64,000 bases of DNA from Limnephilus marmoratus (GCA_917880885.1 OU862918.1:28667988-28731987), one strand, 5' to 3'; shown: positions 55,301 through 57,766, counted from the first letter of the stretch. The notes: generated by a model from the sequence alone, not told the origin. Numbers and translations are program-made.

Positions 55301-57546
55301 TGGAGACAGAAAAATCAGAAAAAGATAAAAGAATTTAAACAGTGATTGAATAAAAATGGAATTTATTAAAATTGCATTAGCATCTTTTACCTTTTATCCA
55401 AAAGTAATTAGTTGTTTCTTGTAGTAATTAAGTTGACACAGGGTAATTTCCAAAATCTGTGCCTAATAAAAGTGCGGCAATTAGTGGAATATTTACCGTT
55501 ATTTCCAGTAGTACTTAATTGAGTGTTAATTAAAAAAAAAAAAATAATTTTTGGGGATCGCTGGCAACGGTTAATATGCACTTTTTTTTAAAAAACCTTT
55601 TGATTCACCTTAATTACATTAAAAGGCAACTATTTGCATCGGGGGAAGTGGAAAATATTTCATTCTAAATTTCATTACGTAAAATTAAAATTAGCTTTCG
55701 TCTTGTGAGATTGTACGCCAGAATCACAAACCATGTTACACAAACCTAGCGTAGCCGCTAAACTACTTGAAAACTGGGATGTTTTTCTTGCCCTGACGTG
55801 AGTAGGCGTTATAAAGGGGCACTTTCTTTTGTATCACAAACCATGTTACACAAAAATATTTTCCACTTCCCCCAATGCAAATAGTTATCTTTTAATGCAA
55901 TTAAGGTGAATCAAAAGATTTTTAAAAAAAAAAGTGCATATTAACCGTTGCCAGCGATCCCCAAAATTTACCAAAAAAAAATCAGGGTGAAATGCAGATC
56001 CGGGCACAGTTTGGAAATTTAATAAAAAGGCACTTTCTAGATGAGAAAAGTGTGGAGAAGATGAATAAAAAATAAATTAAGGCGCGCTCGGCAAAATTGA
56101 GGGAGATACAACCGTTCAAAGTATTTAAAAATTCACTTCGCGAACTGATATTGACAGTTCGTTCGCCATGTTTTCATTGCTTATGTTGGATCCCAGACCT
56201 AATACAGAATTAATAGTACGCCAAAATCACAAACCATATTACACAAACCTAGCGTAGCCGCTAAACCACTTGAAAACTGGGATGTTTTTTTGCCGTGACG
56301 CGAGCAGGCGCTACGAAGGGGGCACTTTCTTTTCTATCACAAACCATGTTTAGCGTATTAGGTTATAAAAAAAATGGCGGGCGGACGCAGGCGAACTGTC
56401 AATATCAGTTTGTAAAGTGAAATTTTAAATACTTTGAACGGTTGTATCTCCCTCAATTTTGCCGAGCGCGCCTTAATTTTTGTTTTATTCTGCTTTTCCA
56501 CACTTTTCTCATCTAGAAAGTGCCTTTTTATTACATTTCCAAACTGTGCCCGGATCTGCATTCCTCCCAAAAATCATGCATGAGGCGGAATTTGGCAACA
56601 TAACTAATTTTAATTATAACAAACCAATTTTGATGGGACATTTATAAAAAGTTTATAGATGAGCAGTTAATTTCAAAAATATAAGGACCCTACTGCAAGG
56701 ATATAAAAAATGCGTTGCAAATAATGCCTTATAGGTGTTTATTGCTCAAGTGAAAAATAATACCAACAGAAATACCCACTGCACAAAATAAAGTTTAATT
56801 TTCATACAATTTACGGTTGAATTACATATTATCATATTCATTGTTATGTGTATTTGTGTAAAGTCAGGCTAAGATTTCACCTTTTGTCCCCTTATTTCAC
56901 TTCCTTCAATTATACCAAATGCAAATACCATTTTGTCCTAACTTTGCAATTGAAATACTAGATGGTGTATTATTTATAAACACAATTGGACAGAGCTTAG
57001 TCAACAATTTGATAACATTTAATTAAATGTCAAAGAGTCACGGCAATGGTCTGCCAACGAACAGGTACTAGATTGAAAACGTAATACCTAATTTATATTT
57101 GTGAATCTAATGATATTCTATAAATACACCCAAACCCAATTTTTATTTGTTTTCCGAGCAGATAAAACAGGTGACTTCCTAATAACTAGATTACGCATAT
57201 CGGGCCATTGCTATATTACAATTTGTTATTCAATAAGATTAGTAATAATAAAAATACAGATTTCACAAGGTTACGTCAATTCAAACCCTGTCATGTTTCG
57301 ATGGAATTGCGTAGTCAGAACTAATACACAAAACGGAAAATAAGCATTACGAAATGACAACATTCTGCTTTAAGTGACAAGTACAATAACGGCTTCTTTA
57401 GATTTCTAGATAGGGAGTAAATATGGAAAATATTGAATATTGATTTTATTTAATACCTGTAAAACATCATGTTCAAATTCAATATTGCATTTGTGACAAA
57501 AGAACCGGGCCGGAGGTGGCCTGCCTTCGACGGCAGCTTCCGCCAT
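19030..57546 (-). CDS. RNF115/RNF126-type RING-H2 E3 ubiquitin ligase (six exons, 359 aa)
   Basis: CDS joined from 57546-57457, 41094-40921, 28437-28376, 26647-26337, 22226-22080 and 19325-19030 (complement). Exon lengths 90, 174, 62, 311, 147 and 296 give 1080 nt with every phase consistent and all introns GT/AG. Domains: an N-terminal zinc finger with C17, C20, C34, C37 (the BCA2/RNF126 N-terminal finger, which in vertebrates binds ubiquitin or client adaptors); an acidic Ser/Pro linker (38-110); a conserved GLDAVMSQLL..ETDGPPPL helix (about 150-180); RING-H2 C203, C206, C221, H223, H226, C229, C240, C243, which would bind two zincs and recruit E2; and a Pro/Ala-rich tail ending NYDMDLEFD. 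Family members act in cytosolic protein quality control and vesicle trafficking; Drosophila Iruka ubiquitinates empty Argonaute1. Exon joins are my inference; no transcript was available. Confidence 0.9.
19330..19770. other. Intron 5, 5'-distal part, nothing recognised
   Basis: No transposon terminus or repeat was recognised between the exon 6 acceptor and the MITE at 19776. The open frame at 19305-19616 on the plus strand overlaps exon 6 antisense and has no recognisable domain. Confidence 0.4.
19776..20013. mobile_element. piggyBac-like MITE (family P2)
   Basis: Preceded by TTAA (19772-19775); followed by TTAT (20014-20017), probably a mutated TTAA. Termini CCCTTTCCGACC and GGTCGGAAAGTG are inverted repeats. 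No ORF. Lies in intron 5 of the ligase gene. Confidence 0.55.
20020..20690. other. Intron 5 segment, nothing recognised
   Basis: AT-rich DNA. The words AATGTTGTATCCAACAAAAC (20477) and the similar GGATACAACATTCTTCCGGG (21989) suggest an inverted pair bracketing 20477-22010, possibly the ends of an older element containing the two piggyBac-like MITEs; this is not certain. Confidence 0.3.
20697..21166 (+). mobile_element. piggyBac-like MITE (family P1)
   Basis: Flanked on both sides by TTAA (20693-20696 and 21167-21170). Ends CCTCTTATTTGCCGG and CCTGGCATTTAACAGG. Interior nearly collinear with 15133-15621, including AATTCAAAATTCAAAGTGGT near the right end. No transposase. Confidence 0.8.
21322..21917. 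mobile_element. piggyBac-like MITE (family P3)
   Basis: Flanked by TTAA at 21318-21321 and 21918-21921. Perfect terminal inverted repeat CCCTTAATTACTCGCA at the left and TGCGAGTAATTAAGGG at the right. A sub-terminal block GGGGTCA / GTGACCCCATGCGAGGAGTT is also inverted, and a third internal copy (GACCCCGTGCGAGTAATTAC) lies near 21494. No ORF of note. Confidence 0.85.
22080..22226 (-). CDS. RING E3 ligase exon 5 (C-terminal RING half)
   Basis: Acceptor TATTTCCAG ends at 22227; donor CTCG|GTGAGA is strong. The exon starts with the last two bases of Asp213 and encodes EKVRELLCGHLYHQAC, then ISPWLTLHATCPICRKSL and a Pro/Ala-containing linker to a split Gly codon. It supplies six of the eight zinc ligands: C221, H223, H226, C229, C240, C243. 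The CPWL-like proline-tryptophan (P232, W233) characteristic of E2-binding RING-H2 fingers is present as SPWL. Confidence 0.93.
22240..22610. other. Intron 4 segment, nothing recognised
   Basis: Between exon 5 and the tandem duplication. No transposon termini or exons recognised. Confidence 0.35.
22618..22925. repeat. About 105-bp tandem duplication plus GC-rich flank
   Basis: Two adjacent near-identical units share GACAAGTAATGTTCCCGAGG-like, GGCGCTGTTACTTGAATTCC and GGGCTCTCTCGACTTG blocks, starting near 22624 and 22729. The right flank (22830-22925) is GC-rich with GTTATATACCCTTTGGGGCG, possibly from an LTR, but nothing proves this. Confidence 0.6.
23325..24246 (-). pseudogene. Jockey/R1-like LINE 3' half, with 3' UTR and poly-A
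   Basis: From 24246 leftwards the frame reads FNVSKTQSCLIMPKRDRNEN, then MLGITLSDQLRYGG, LGVLYRARRYFNSTQ, LYKSQVCPAVEFGSHLWSGA and LDSVQKRALRLID, the end of a non-LTR RT domain and its post-RT region. A stop at 23704 is a frameshift; the text resumes as TVDIFHMRTGLL and, after a hAT insertion, NDLPATMFPPSYNMGLSK. The 3' UTR (CACACAGCATCCC..GGAAATTATTTTCCTC) ends in a poly-A (poly-T at 23325-23337 on the plus strand). This tail is the same as the tail of family A copies, so it identifies the LINE family that made them. Inactive. Confidence 0.85.
23496..23650. mobile_element. Small hAT MITE inside the LINE
   Basis: 155 bp with perfect termini CAGTGCCGTAAATAG and CTATTTACGGCACTG and an 8-bp target duplication GCCGGCAA at 23488-23495 and 23651-23658. 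Removing it together with one duplication rejoins the LINE reading text, so it inserted after the LINE. Confidence 0.88.
24262..24415 (+). mobile_element. Family A internal fragment
   Basis: Matches the middle of the 7.3 kb family A copy (GGAGACCTTTTAACTTCTC-like block, CACTCCTGGACACACT, GATTCCTACCCAC) and stops at about 24415 where the tRNA-like segment begins. No poly-A. Confidence 0.6.
24427..24505 (+). mobile_element. tRNA-derived SINE head
   Basis: Has an A-box-like GTAGTGCAGCGGTAAGG and a B-box GGGATCGAATCCC with a perfect T-arm stem, but the anticodon arm does not pair well and no 3' acceptor strand or terminator follows. It continues as CAAATAAATTTTATTTGATT. The same head plus linker occurs on the minus strand at 54793-54670. 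It is therefore a SINE promoter region rather than a functional tRNA gene. Confidence 0.75.
24540..24830 (+). mobile_element. Family B retroelement copy, full 3' end
   Basis: Best-preserved family B copy. Blocks: TTGCGGCACGTTCCAGAGTG, GTAAGACCACCATTCAGAAT, TGACCAGATCTGAATAGCCA, CCCAATTGGGGATGCTATAG, CTCCAGACTGGAGCAG, GTGCGGTATTCATG, then A(15) at about 24818-24832. It follows the SINE head directly, so the two may form one composite SINE (24427-24832). Confidence 0.7.
24838..24936 (+). mobile_element. Family A tail fragment
   Basis: Only the last 100 bp of family A: CCCTCCATATAGCATCCCCA, GATGACATAGGCCCTGAGGG, TTATTTTCTCCAGGGCTTC, short A-run. A severely 5'-truncated retrotransposition product inserted next to the family B poly-A. 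Confidence 0.6.
25014..26305 (+). pseudogene. Tc1/mariner-superfamily element with DD41D spacing, degenerate
   Basis: 1292 bp with near-perfect termini CAAGGTGGGGCAAAAGTAAT / ATTACTTTTGCCCCACCTTG and TA duplications. The transposase is split over three frames: WFTPQER..NNSSVVLAQREFRRRFPG (HTH region), LGISRRSLRRILVKDLK, then KIFMNDEAHFHNSGYVNKQN with the first catalytic Asp, WLQQDGATAYTARATTDIL with the second, and LTIPDFFL with the third. I count 41 residues between the second and third Asp, matching the DD41D (rosa/Visitor-like) group rather than DD34D/E. There are at least three frameshifts or stops (25140s, about 25425, about 25765), so it is inactive. It sits in intron 4, 31 bp from the exon 4 donor. 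Confidence 0.85.
26337..26647 (-). CDS. RING E3 ligase exon 4 (middle region and RING start)
   Basis: Acceptor CATCCTACAG ends at 26648; the first base completes Arg109. Encodes residues 110-212: LPNSSPLNISGSESRLLQLM, EHLTGNMGGAGSPMV, APGDIVVSGEGLDAVMSQLL, ETDGPPPLGADAIASLP and MQCSVCWEAFVK with the first RING pair C203/C206. The donor AAAG|GTTGGC is weak: T and G replace the usual A/G and A at intron +3/+4. A DNA transposon lies 31 bp into the intron. The GLD..M.QLL..ETDGPPPL block is the most conserved non-RING part of RNF115/126 proteins. Confidence 0.93.
26795..27734 (+). pseudogene. Mariner (mellifera-type), internally deleted
   Basis: 940 bp, complete at both ends: termini TTAGGTCCTTACATATGAAA and TTTCATATGTAAGGACCTAA with TA on each side. 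The first frame (from ATG at 26985) gives MENLKYCVIYEYEFHRGTSA, RRINDVYGNGAAKENTVRFW and KPRGRPETKVDNEELKAIVE, ending with a stop at 27338. After a deletion of about 350 bp the C-terminus resumes at 27421: ECLRHPPYSPDLAPTDYHFF, which holds only the third catalytic Asp. The first two catalytic Asp residues are gone. Non-autonomous derivative in intron 3. Confidence 0.93.
27893..28285. repeat. Palindromic tandem repeat, about 111-bp period, three units
   Basis: CCATACCTTTATTTCCTC recurs at 27995, 28107 and 28218, each preceded by the complement GGAAATAAAGGTATGG so that every unit can fold on itself around TTTTACGCGTAAAA-like centres. Between the stems lie GTATGCAACAAACACATA and its inverted TATGTGTTGTGGCATAC. 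The spurious ORFs here (27857-28276) are consequences of the repeat. It starts about 90 bp upstream of ligase exon 3's donor side. Confidence 0.75.
28376..28437 (-). CDS. RING E3 ligase exon 3 (62 nt)
   Basis: A very short exon found by splice signals and phase rather than by an ORF. Acceptor TTTTCTTTTCCAG ends at 28438 and donor ATAAG|GTAATA starts at 28375. It begins in phase 0, as exon 2 requires, and ends with AG, which completes an Arg codon with the first base of exon 4. Encoded: ETPQLGLGHDLAFLMYNNQI (residues 89-108) plus the split Arg. With this exon the total CDS is exactly divisible by three; without it the frame between exons 2 and 4 breaks. Confidence 0.82.
28590..28939. mobile_element. 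MITE with 40-bp terminal inverted repeats
   Basis: Left end GTCCGGGGGTAAAGTGCATT continuing AACTTCGGGAGGTGATTCTA; right end is its complement, TAGAATCACCTCCCGAAGTT then AATGCACTTTACCCCCGGAC. Left outer bases are CAGGGT; the right end has diverged (TCT). Located in intron 2, about 150 bp from exon 3. No ORF. Confidence 0.8.
28945..29690. other. Intron 2 segment, nothing recognised
   Basis: AT-rich unique DNA. A plus-strand open frame at 29498-29698 begins MSAGKSKIKRMKISGAKH but shows no recognisable domain and no splice context; not called. Confidence 0.35.
29698..29767. repeat. 34-bp tandem duplication
   Basis: The unit AATTTCACGCACAAAAATGG followed by TTTGCATAAGGCGC is present twice in direct succession, the second with T for C near its end. 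Confidence 0.85.
29884..30206. mobile_element. piggyBac-like MITE (family P4)
   Basis: TTAA at 29880-29883 and 30207-30210. Ends CCTTTTCCACGCGATCG and CAACGCGGGTAAAAAG pair imperfectly. Interior holds the CpG-rich CGTATCAGCCCTTGTTACGC. No ORF. Confidence 0.55.
30656..31270. repeat. GC-rich block with about 95-bp degenerate tandem repeats
   Basis: In an AT-rich intron this segment is over 55 percent GC. The phrases CGAGCCA, GCGAGTCGG or GGGAGTAGGT and CGCGTTCGAGTTCTTTTGCG recur three times (about 30980-31045, 31085-31130, 31165-31225). It starts with AACTAGCTGGAATCCCGG, similar to the motif at 3066 and 34210. Open frames on both strands are produced by the repeat and are not called as genes. 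Confidence 0.5.
31275..32720. other. Intron 2 segment, nothing recognised
   Basis: AT-rich DNA with a (CT)n microsatellite at 31918-31935. No transposon termini or exons recognised. Confidence 0.4.
32728..33211. mobile_element. Non-autonomous element with ATCCGG-rich ends
   Basis: Terminal inverted repeats AGAGATGAAACG (left) and CGTTTCATCTCT (right). Next to them lie clusters of ATCCGGCCGGATACCGGATA-type palindromes (left cluster 32740-32830, right cluster 33160-33195). Possible 7-8 bp target duplications (ATTTATA/TTTATT) are imperfect. Subterminal palindrome arrays of this kind occur in hAT-type MITEs; superfamily not proven. Confidence 0.6.
33215..33835. other. Intron 2 segment, nothing recognised
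   Basis: AT-rich DNA with no recognised element or exon. Confidence 0.4.
33841..34009. mobile_element. GGGAACGT-type MITE
   Basis: Ends AGGGAACGTACCCATACTAT and ACGTAGTATGGGTACGTTCCCT are near-perfect inverted repeats. The interior has two G-runs (about 33873-33887 and 33945-33964). Related to 7793-7945, with which it shares GTGACACGTTTAGGGGGG and the CACTCATTTGTACC-type inner block in reverse. Confidence 0.8.
34205..34470 (+). mobile_element. Helitron-like fragment carrying a heat-shock-element array
   Basis: It begins at TTACTAGCTAGTGTATCCGG followed by CTTCGGTCAGGGAG, a phrase typical of the ends of short insect Helitron-like elements (similar starts at 3066 and 30656). The body, 34320-34467, is an array of GAATGTTC-type units. 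No coding capacity. The mobile-element identity is a resemblance; the array itself is plain in the sequence. Confidence 0.4.
34330..34467. promoter_or_regulatory. Ten-bp-phased array of HSF-type sites (nTTCnnGAAn)
   Basis: TTC starts at 34330, 34340, 34360, 34370, 34380, 34390, 34410, 34450 and 34460, and GAA five bases after most of them, so the alternating TTC/GAA pentamers stay in register for 138 bp. The best run, 34360-34397, has eight consecutive pentamers with one mismatch (GAC at 34375). Three alternating pentamers are a functional heat-shock element in known promoters. It lies in intron 2 of the ligase gene, 6.8 kb downstream of exon 2 in transcript direction. Binding is inferred. 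Confidence 0.6.
34475..35620. other. Intron 2 segment, no exon accepted
   Basis: A short stretch on the minus strand at 34991-34890 has a good acceptor (TTTTCTTGCAG) and an open frame, but no donor in a phase compatible with exon 3, so it was not accepted. The rest is AT-rich DNA with no recognised repeat. Confidence 0.35.
35628..36449. mobile_element. Long MITE with TTAGACTCGTAA termini
   Basis: Left end AGGCTGGGGTTAGACTCGTA and right end TACGAGTCTAATCCCAGCTT are inverted repeats of about 22 bp; TA lies outside each. The 820-bp interior has no transposase. Positions 35980-36010 contain CATTCGGG..TGACAGCTACCTGACATC, of unknown meaning. Confidence 0.6.
36455..37355. other. Intron 2 segment, nothing recognised
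   Basis: AT-rich DNA, no exon or transposon terminus recognised. Confidence 0.4.
37368..37917. mobile_element. Long-TIR element L1, 550 bp
   Basis: Inverted arms of about 200 bp: the left arm starts GGTAATTTTTTGGGATTGG and the right arm ends CCAATCCCAAAAATTTACC. An 8-bp duplication TTAAATAT flanks it (37360-37367 and 37918-37925). Near the centre both arms carry AAATTTCACTTCGCGAA and the complement of CCGCCCGCCAT. The core has two direct copies of CTACACAAACCCTGCGTAGC followed by CAAACAAACCATTCAAAAAC. The CACAAACC..GCGTAGCC core is shared with the elements at 55543 and 55985. No transposase; 8-bp duplication suits hAT, P or MULE types. Confidence 0.8.
37951..38252 (+). repeat. Direct repeat, copy 1
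   Basis: About 300 bp starting AGGTGACAAAA and ending near GCGGTAATAATACAAAGTTTT. It is collinear with 38980-39280 at roughly 85 percent identity by eye. A shorter piece with GTGAGGTGACAG recurs at 45440. Confidence 0.75.
38260..38975. other. Diverged TIR elements between the direct repeats
   Basis: CATATTTGGAGTAAA at about 38428 is inverted as TTTACTCCAAATATG at about 38673, suggesting a 260-bp MITE starting near CAGGGTGTAACAG (38378). From 38740 to 38990 is a diverged relative of the MITE at 39781-40037 (shared CAGATTTGTGTGATTTTT). No gene. Confidence 0.4.
38980..39280 (+). repeat. Direct repeat, copy 2
   Basis: Second copy of the 300-bp unit at 37951-38252, starting AGGTGACAAAATTG and ending near AACACAAAGTTTTTATAAA. 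The two copies are about 1030 bp apart, so they could be a local duplication or two insertions of one element. Confidence 0.75.
39781..40037. mobile_element. MITE with 70-bp inverted ends
   Basis: Left CTAGCGATTCCATATTTTTT and GTCAGATTTGTGAGATTTTT pair with right AAAAATCACACAAATCTGAC and AAAAAGTACGGAATCGCTAG. No coding capacity. Target duplication not resolved (CTAG palindrome at both ends). Confidence 0.75.
40154..40311. mobile_element. hAT fragment with its left terminus missing
   Basis: It matches the left and right subterminal parts of the hAT element 58443-59262: ATAATCACTCACTTGTAGGC near the left and TTGACAAATCCAGGGCTG at the right end. CTTCCTAA occurs immediately on both sides (40146-40153, 40312-40319) as a target duplication. 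The first 15 or so bases (CAGGGCCGTATTTAC in the other copy) are absent. Confidence 0.6.
40320..40915. other. Intron 2 start region, nothing recognised
   Basis: Between the hAT fragment and the exon 2 donor. No transposon or exon recognised. Confidence 0.4.
40921..41094 (-). CDS. RING E3 ligase exon 2 (second zinc-finger half, acidic linker)
   Basis: Acceptor TCTCAATTTCAG ends at 41095 and donor TCACAA|GTAAGC follows 40921. Phase 0 at both ends, 58 codons (residues 31-88). It starts DYTCPFCSGGFIEQLED, giving C34 and C37, which pair with C17/C20 of exon 1, and continues with a Ser/Pro/Arg linker and VIDMTNLDDSEEFSQ. The DY.CP.C..GFIE motif is the family's N-terminal finger and identifies the gene independently of the RING. 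Confidence 0.93.
41345..41935 (+). pseudogene. Mariner-like transposase (SETMAR-type), internally deleted
   Basis: The N-terminal frame (about 41370-41718) reads VYKWFSRFKNGEMLIEDQPR, SGRPSMSKTDENIDKINTLV, then with frameshifts SWSSIQRNLTEDLPMRRVAV and LTDEQRERRLQACFELQNLL. At about 41715 it jumps from FFSKVI directly to LALCDFFLFPTLKRHTKGKR, so the first two catalytic Asp positions are deleted while the last (CDFFLFP) remains. No terminal repeats were identified. Inactive; in intron 1. Confidence 0.8.
41940..43445. other. Intron 1 segment, nothing recognised
   Basis: Unique AT-rich DNA up to 43100; 43105-43380 is GC-richer without recognisable features. The open frame at 42996-43199 (minus) has no domain. 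Confidence 0.35.
43450..43790 (+). mobile_element. Family A LINE-type 3' end
   Basis: Near-identical to the 9.5 kb copy over its 3' part and extended 5' to GGGAACCTTTATTGGATAAC. It has the 200-bp middle deletion like the 9.5 kb copy (GGAGGCGGATGACCAGGA junction) and ends in A(14) at 43776-43789. Shared deletion suggests both derive from one sub-family source. Confidence 0.75.
43926..44452 (-). mobile_element. piggyBac-like MITE (family P1), reverse orientation
   Basis: Reverse-complement relative of 15133 and 20697, recognised by AACAAAACATTCAATTCAAA and TTTTACGATGTTTTAGTCGA-type blocks read on the opposite strand. Right side TTAA at 44453-44456; left side reads TTTA. Ends ACTCGTTGAATGCCGGG and GGCACTCAAGCGG. 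Confidence 0.65.
44565..44645 (-). mobile_element. tRNA-like SINE head (second type)
   Basis: On the minus strand it reads GGTCAGTGGCTGAGTTGGCA (A-box TGGCTGAGTTGG) and GTGTTCGATTCCTC (B-box). The sequence does not match the head at 24427 and lacks a closed cloverleaf. No tail was identified, so it is either a SINE relic or a tRNA pseudogene. Confidence 0.5.
44650..45995. other. Intron 1 segment with small repeats
   Basis: ACCACTCAAGTGATATC (44720) and TATCGCTTGAGTGGTGA (44940) are inverted, suggesting a 240-bp MITE. ACAGGAGACCCA..TTGTCCCA is present twice near 45137-45215. Otherwise AT-rich without recognisable features. Confidence 0.35.
46005..46055. repeat. Perfect 21-bp hairpin
   Basis: Arms GTTCTGAAGAGAACCCCGTA(C) at 46005-46025 and (G)TACGGGGTTCTCTTCAGAAC at 46035-46055 are fully complementary across 21 bp, with a 9-nt loop CCATTAATT. 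Each arm also contains GTTCTGAAGAGAAC, itself nearly palindromic. Too short and too perfect for a typical animal miRNA precursor; function unknown. Confidence 0.7.
46781..47425 (+). pseudogene. Non-LTR retrotransposon RT C-terminus (RTE/CR1-like)
   Basis: Reads TKLLTVSRTQHQ, VPLKNTKEFVYLRSKITWDG, SRIHQARLAFNKRSKI, LNKTYVWSILMYGCETWCLS and LEAFEMWSYRGLLGISWRDH, the classic thumb/connection region of LINE reverse transcriptase. Near 47355 a frameshift moves the true C-terminus to another frame: SYADFKRAAQDREEWKRRIE, then a stop at about 47445. The open frame itself (to 47496) is therefore artefactual in its last 45 residues. No YADD box or endonuclease remains. Confidence 0.85.
47733..48116. 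mobile_element. Mariner-type MITE with 57-bp TIRs
   Basis: Ends CAACATGTCCGGAAACTCGT and ACGAGTTTCCGGACACCTTG with TA on each side; the inverted repeat continues through GTACAAGCGGGAAACTGG to CATCAC. The tip CAAGGTG resembles the tip of the DD41D element at 25014. Interior AT-rich with no transposase (the open frame at 47892-48131 is not one). Confidence 0.8.
48120..49130. other. Intron 1 segment, mostly unrecognised
   Basis: No exon. A hAT-like terminus CAGTAGCGTAGCGAGGGGGG starts at about 49054, immediately before the RTE-like relic. Confidence 0.35.
49136..49760 (+). pseudogene. RTE-like LINE C-terminus with GAA-repeat tail
   Basis: The frame 49136-49738 reads RRKRITAANKTYFALLPVFK, TEITLYKTIIRTVLAYGCEA, LDIFERKVLRRILGAV, LRLQRLRWAGHVHRMPSTRV and GRPRLRWEDDVRKDA, ending KEAKARNGL and TAG. 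This is the end of an insect non-LTR RT protein. It is followed at once by GAAGAAGAAGAAG, the kind of short simple-repeat tail that RTE elements use instead of poly-A. It is 5'-truncated inside the RT, so inactive, but this segment has no stop or frameshift and may be young. Confidence 0.85.
49955..50003. mobile_element. hAT-type terminus
   Basis: The palindrome-rich GGTCCACGGACCACCAGTTG followed by GGAACCACTGCTATAG reads, on the minus strand, as CAGTGGTTCCCAACTGGTGG, a widespread hAT MITE end. A related end is at 4272 (CAGGGTTTCCCAACCAGTGG). The partner end was not found. Confidence 0.5.
50010..51635. other. Intron 1 segment, nothing recognised
   Basis: No exon. The palindrome CGTAAATATTTACG occurs twice (50921 and 51391), possibly the ends of a 480-bp element, but no further inverted sequence supports this. 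Confidence 0.35.
51640..52290 (+). repeat. Possible solo LTR
   Basis: Contains a TATA-like CCTATAAAAATAG at about 51800, followed 30-60 bp later by GGAAGTCAGTTCAAAACT and a C/T/A-rich untranslated-looking stretch with repeats of CCCAGT and CAGTCTCC, in the manner of a gypsy-type LTR. Termini and target duplication were not identified and there is no internal coding region. Confidence 0.3.
52449..52565. mobile_element. GGGAACGT-type MITE, left-truncated
   Basis: Right half only: TGTCACGCTTGGTACAAATG, a G-run at 52506-52518, and terminus ACGTAGTATGGGTACGTTCCC ending at 52565. Matches 33900-34008. Confidence 0.7.
52570..54210. other. Intron 1 segment, nothing recognised
   Basis: No exon or clear transposon end. 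A triplet of TTATAGCCATGATC / CTATAGCCATGATC / TTATAGCCAAG near 53652-53690 is a short degenerate tandem repeat. Confidence 0.4.
54217..54291 (-). mobile_element. tRNA-derived SINE head
   Basis: Minus strand: GACGGTCTCCATGGTCGAGG (A-box region) and GCGAGTTCGAATCCCGGC (B-box) with linker TGTGCAAAAAAAG. Second copy of the head type at 24427, directly 3' of the composite SINE 54793-54300 in the same orientation. Confidence 0.7.
54300..54695 (-). mobile_element. Family A copy fused to a tRNA-derived head
   Basis: Reverse complement of family A: AACTTGTGGTGACCTATAGC (head side, about 54640) through ATCTTTGGGGATGCTGTGTG to a T-run (54294-54303) representing the poly-A. On its 5' side (higher coordinates) the sequence runs through the linker AATCAAATAAAATTTACTTG into the tRNA-like head at 54793-54721, so head, linker and family A tail form one SINE-like unit. 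Confidence 0.75.
54721..54793 (-). mobile_element. tRNA-derived SINE head
   Basis: Minus strand: GACGGCCTCCGTAGTCGAGG with A-box GTAGTCGAGGGGTAAGG and B-box GGATTCGAATCCC. The T-arm can pair, the anticodon arm is poor. Continues into CAAGTAAATTTTATTTGATT, the same linker as after 24427-24505. Confidence 0.8.
54800..55540. other. Intron 1 segment, nothing recognised
   Basis: No exon. A GC-richer patch at 54940-55040 (CGGCTGGGCTAAGCCTCCCG) is unassigned. Confidence 0.4.
55543..55973. mobile_element. Long-TIR element L2, 431 bp
   Basis: Left arm AATAATTTTTGGGGATCGCT then GGCAACGGTTAATATGCAC; right arm ends GTTGCCAGCGATCCCCAAAA then TTTACC. Arms pair over about 120 bp. A-runs on both sides could be an 8-bp duplication (AAAAAAAA). 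The core (55713-55850) has ATCACAAACCATGTTACACA, AACCTAGCGTAGCCGCTAAA and CTTGAAAACTGGGATGTTTT, almost the same as the core of the neighbouring element. Confidence 0.75.
55985..56572. mobile_element. Long-TIR element L3, about 590 bp
   Basis: Arms of about 190 bp: left GAAATGCAGATCCGGGCACA .. TTGAGGGAGATACAACCGTT, right the complement, ending GTGCCCGGATCTGCATTCCT. Inner arm ends carry AAATTTCACTT(CG)CGAA and CCGCCCGCCAT as in element L1, and the core 56217-56360 matches L2. The left edge abuts the right edge of L2, so the exact left boundary is uncertain. No transposase; the open frame at 56358-56570 is arm sequence. Confidence 0.75.
56580..57450. other. Intron 1 start region, nothing recognised
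   Basis: Between element L3 and the exon 1 donor. AT-rich, no transposon or additional exon recognised; the plus-strand frame at 57101-57343 has no domain. Confidence 0.4.
57457..57546 (-). CDS. RING E3 ligase exon 1 (start codon, first zinc-finger half)
   Basis: ATG at 57546-57544 in the context GTAAAATGGCGG, a good animal start with A at -3 and G at +4. Encodes exactly 30 residues, MAEAAVEGRPPPARFFCHKC then NIEFEHDVLQ, ending at donor CAG|GTATTA in phase 0. MAEA...RFFCHKC is the typical N-terminus of RNF115/126 proteins and gives C17/C20. The exon lies 16.4 kb from exon 2. A plus-strand open frame overlapping it (57469-57798) is its antisense shadow. Confidence 0.93.
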
Positions 57547-57637
57547 TTTACGGAGATATTAATAAAATCTAAATACACACTTAATATTTTAAAAACAATC
57601 ACTGATGTAAGTTTGCCAAGTAGCAACAACGAACAAT

Positions 57638-57652
57638 TTACACATCCGCCAT
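57638..57652 (-). other. Short upstream ORF (MADV, stop)
   Basis: In the presumed 5' leader, 92 nt before the main start, ATGGCGGATGTGTAA encodes four residues. Its context AAACATGGCGG is as strong as that of the main ATG. If the transcript starts upstream of 57652, this uORF could reduce translation of the ligase. The transcription start is unknown. Confidence 0.35.
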
Positions 57653-57766
57653 GTTTCTTTCTACGTTCACTCTTCTTGACGTTTGTTTGCGATGATTTTA
57701 TCTATAACTGCTGCCTTCACGTTGTACGGAAATTCACACAACAAGCAAGCACCGTGTTCGAACGTT

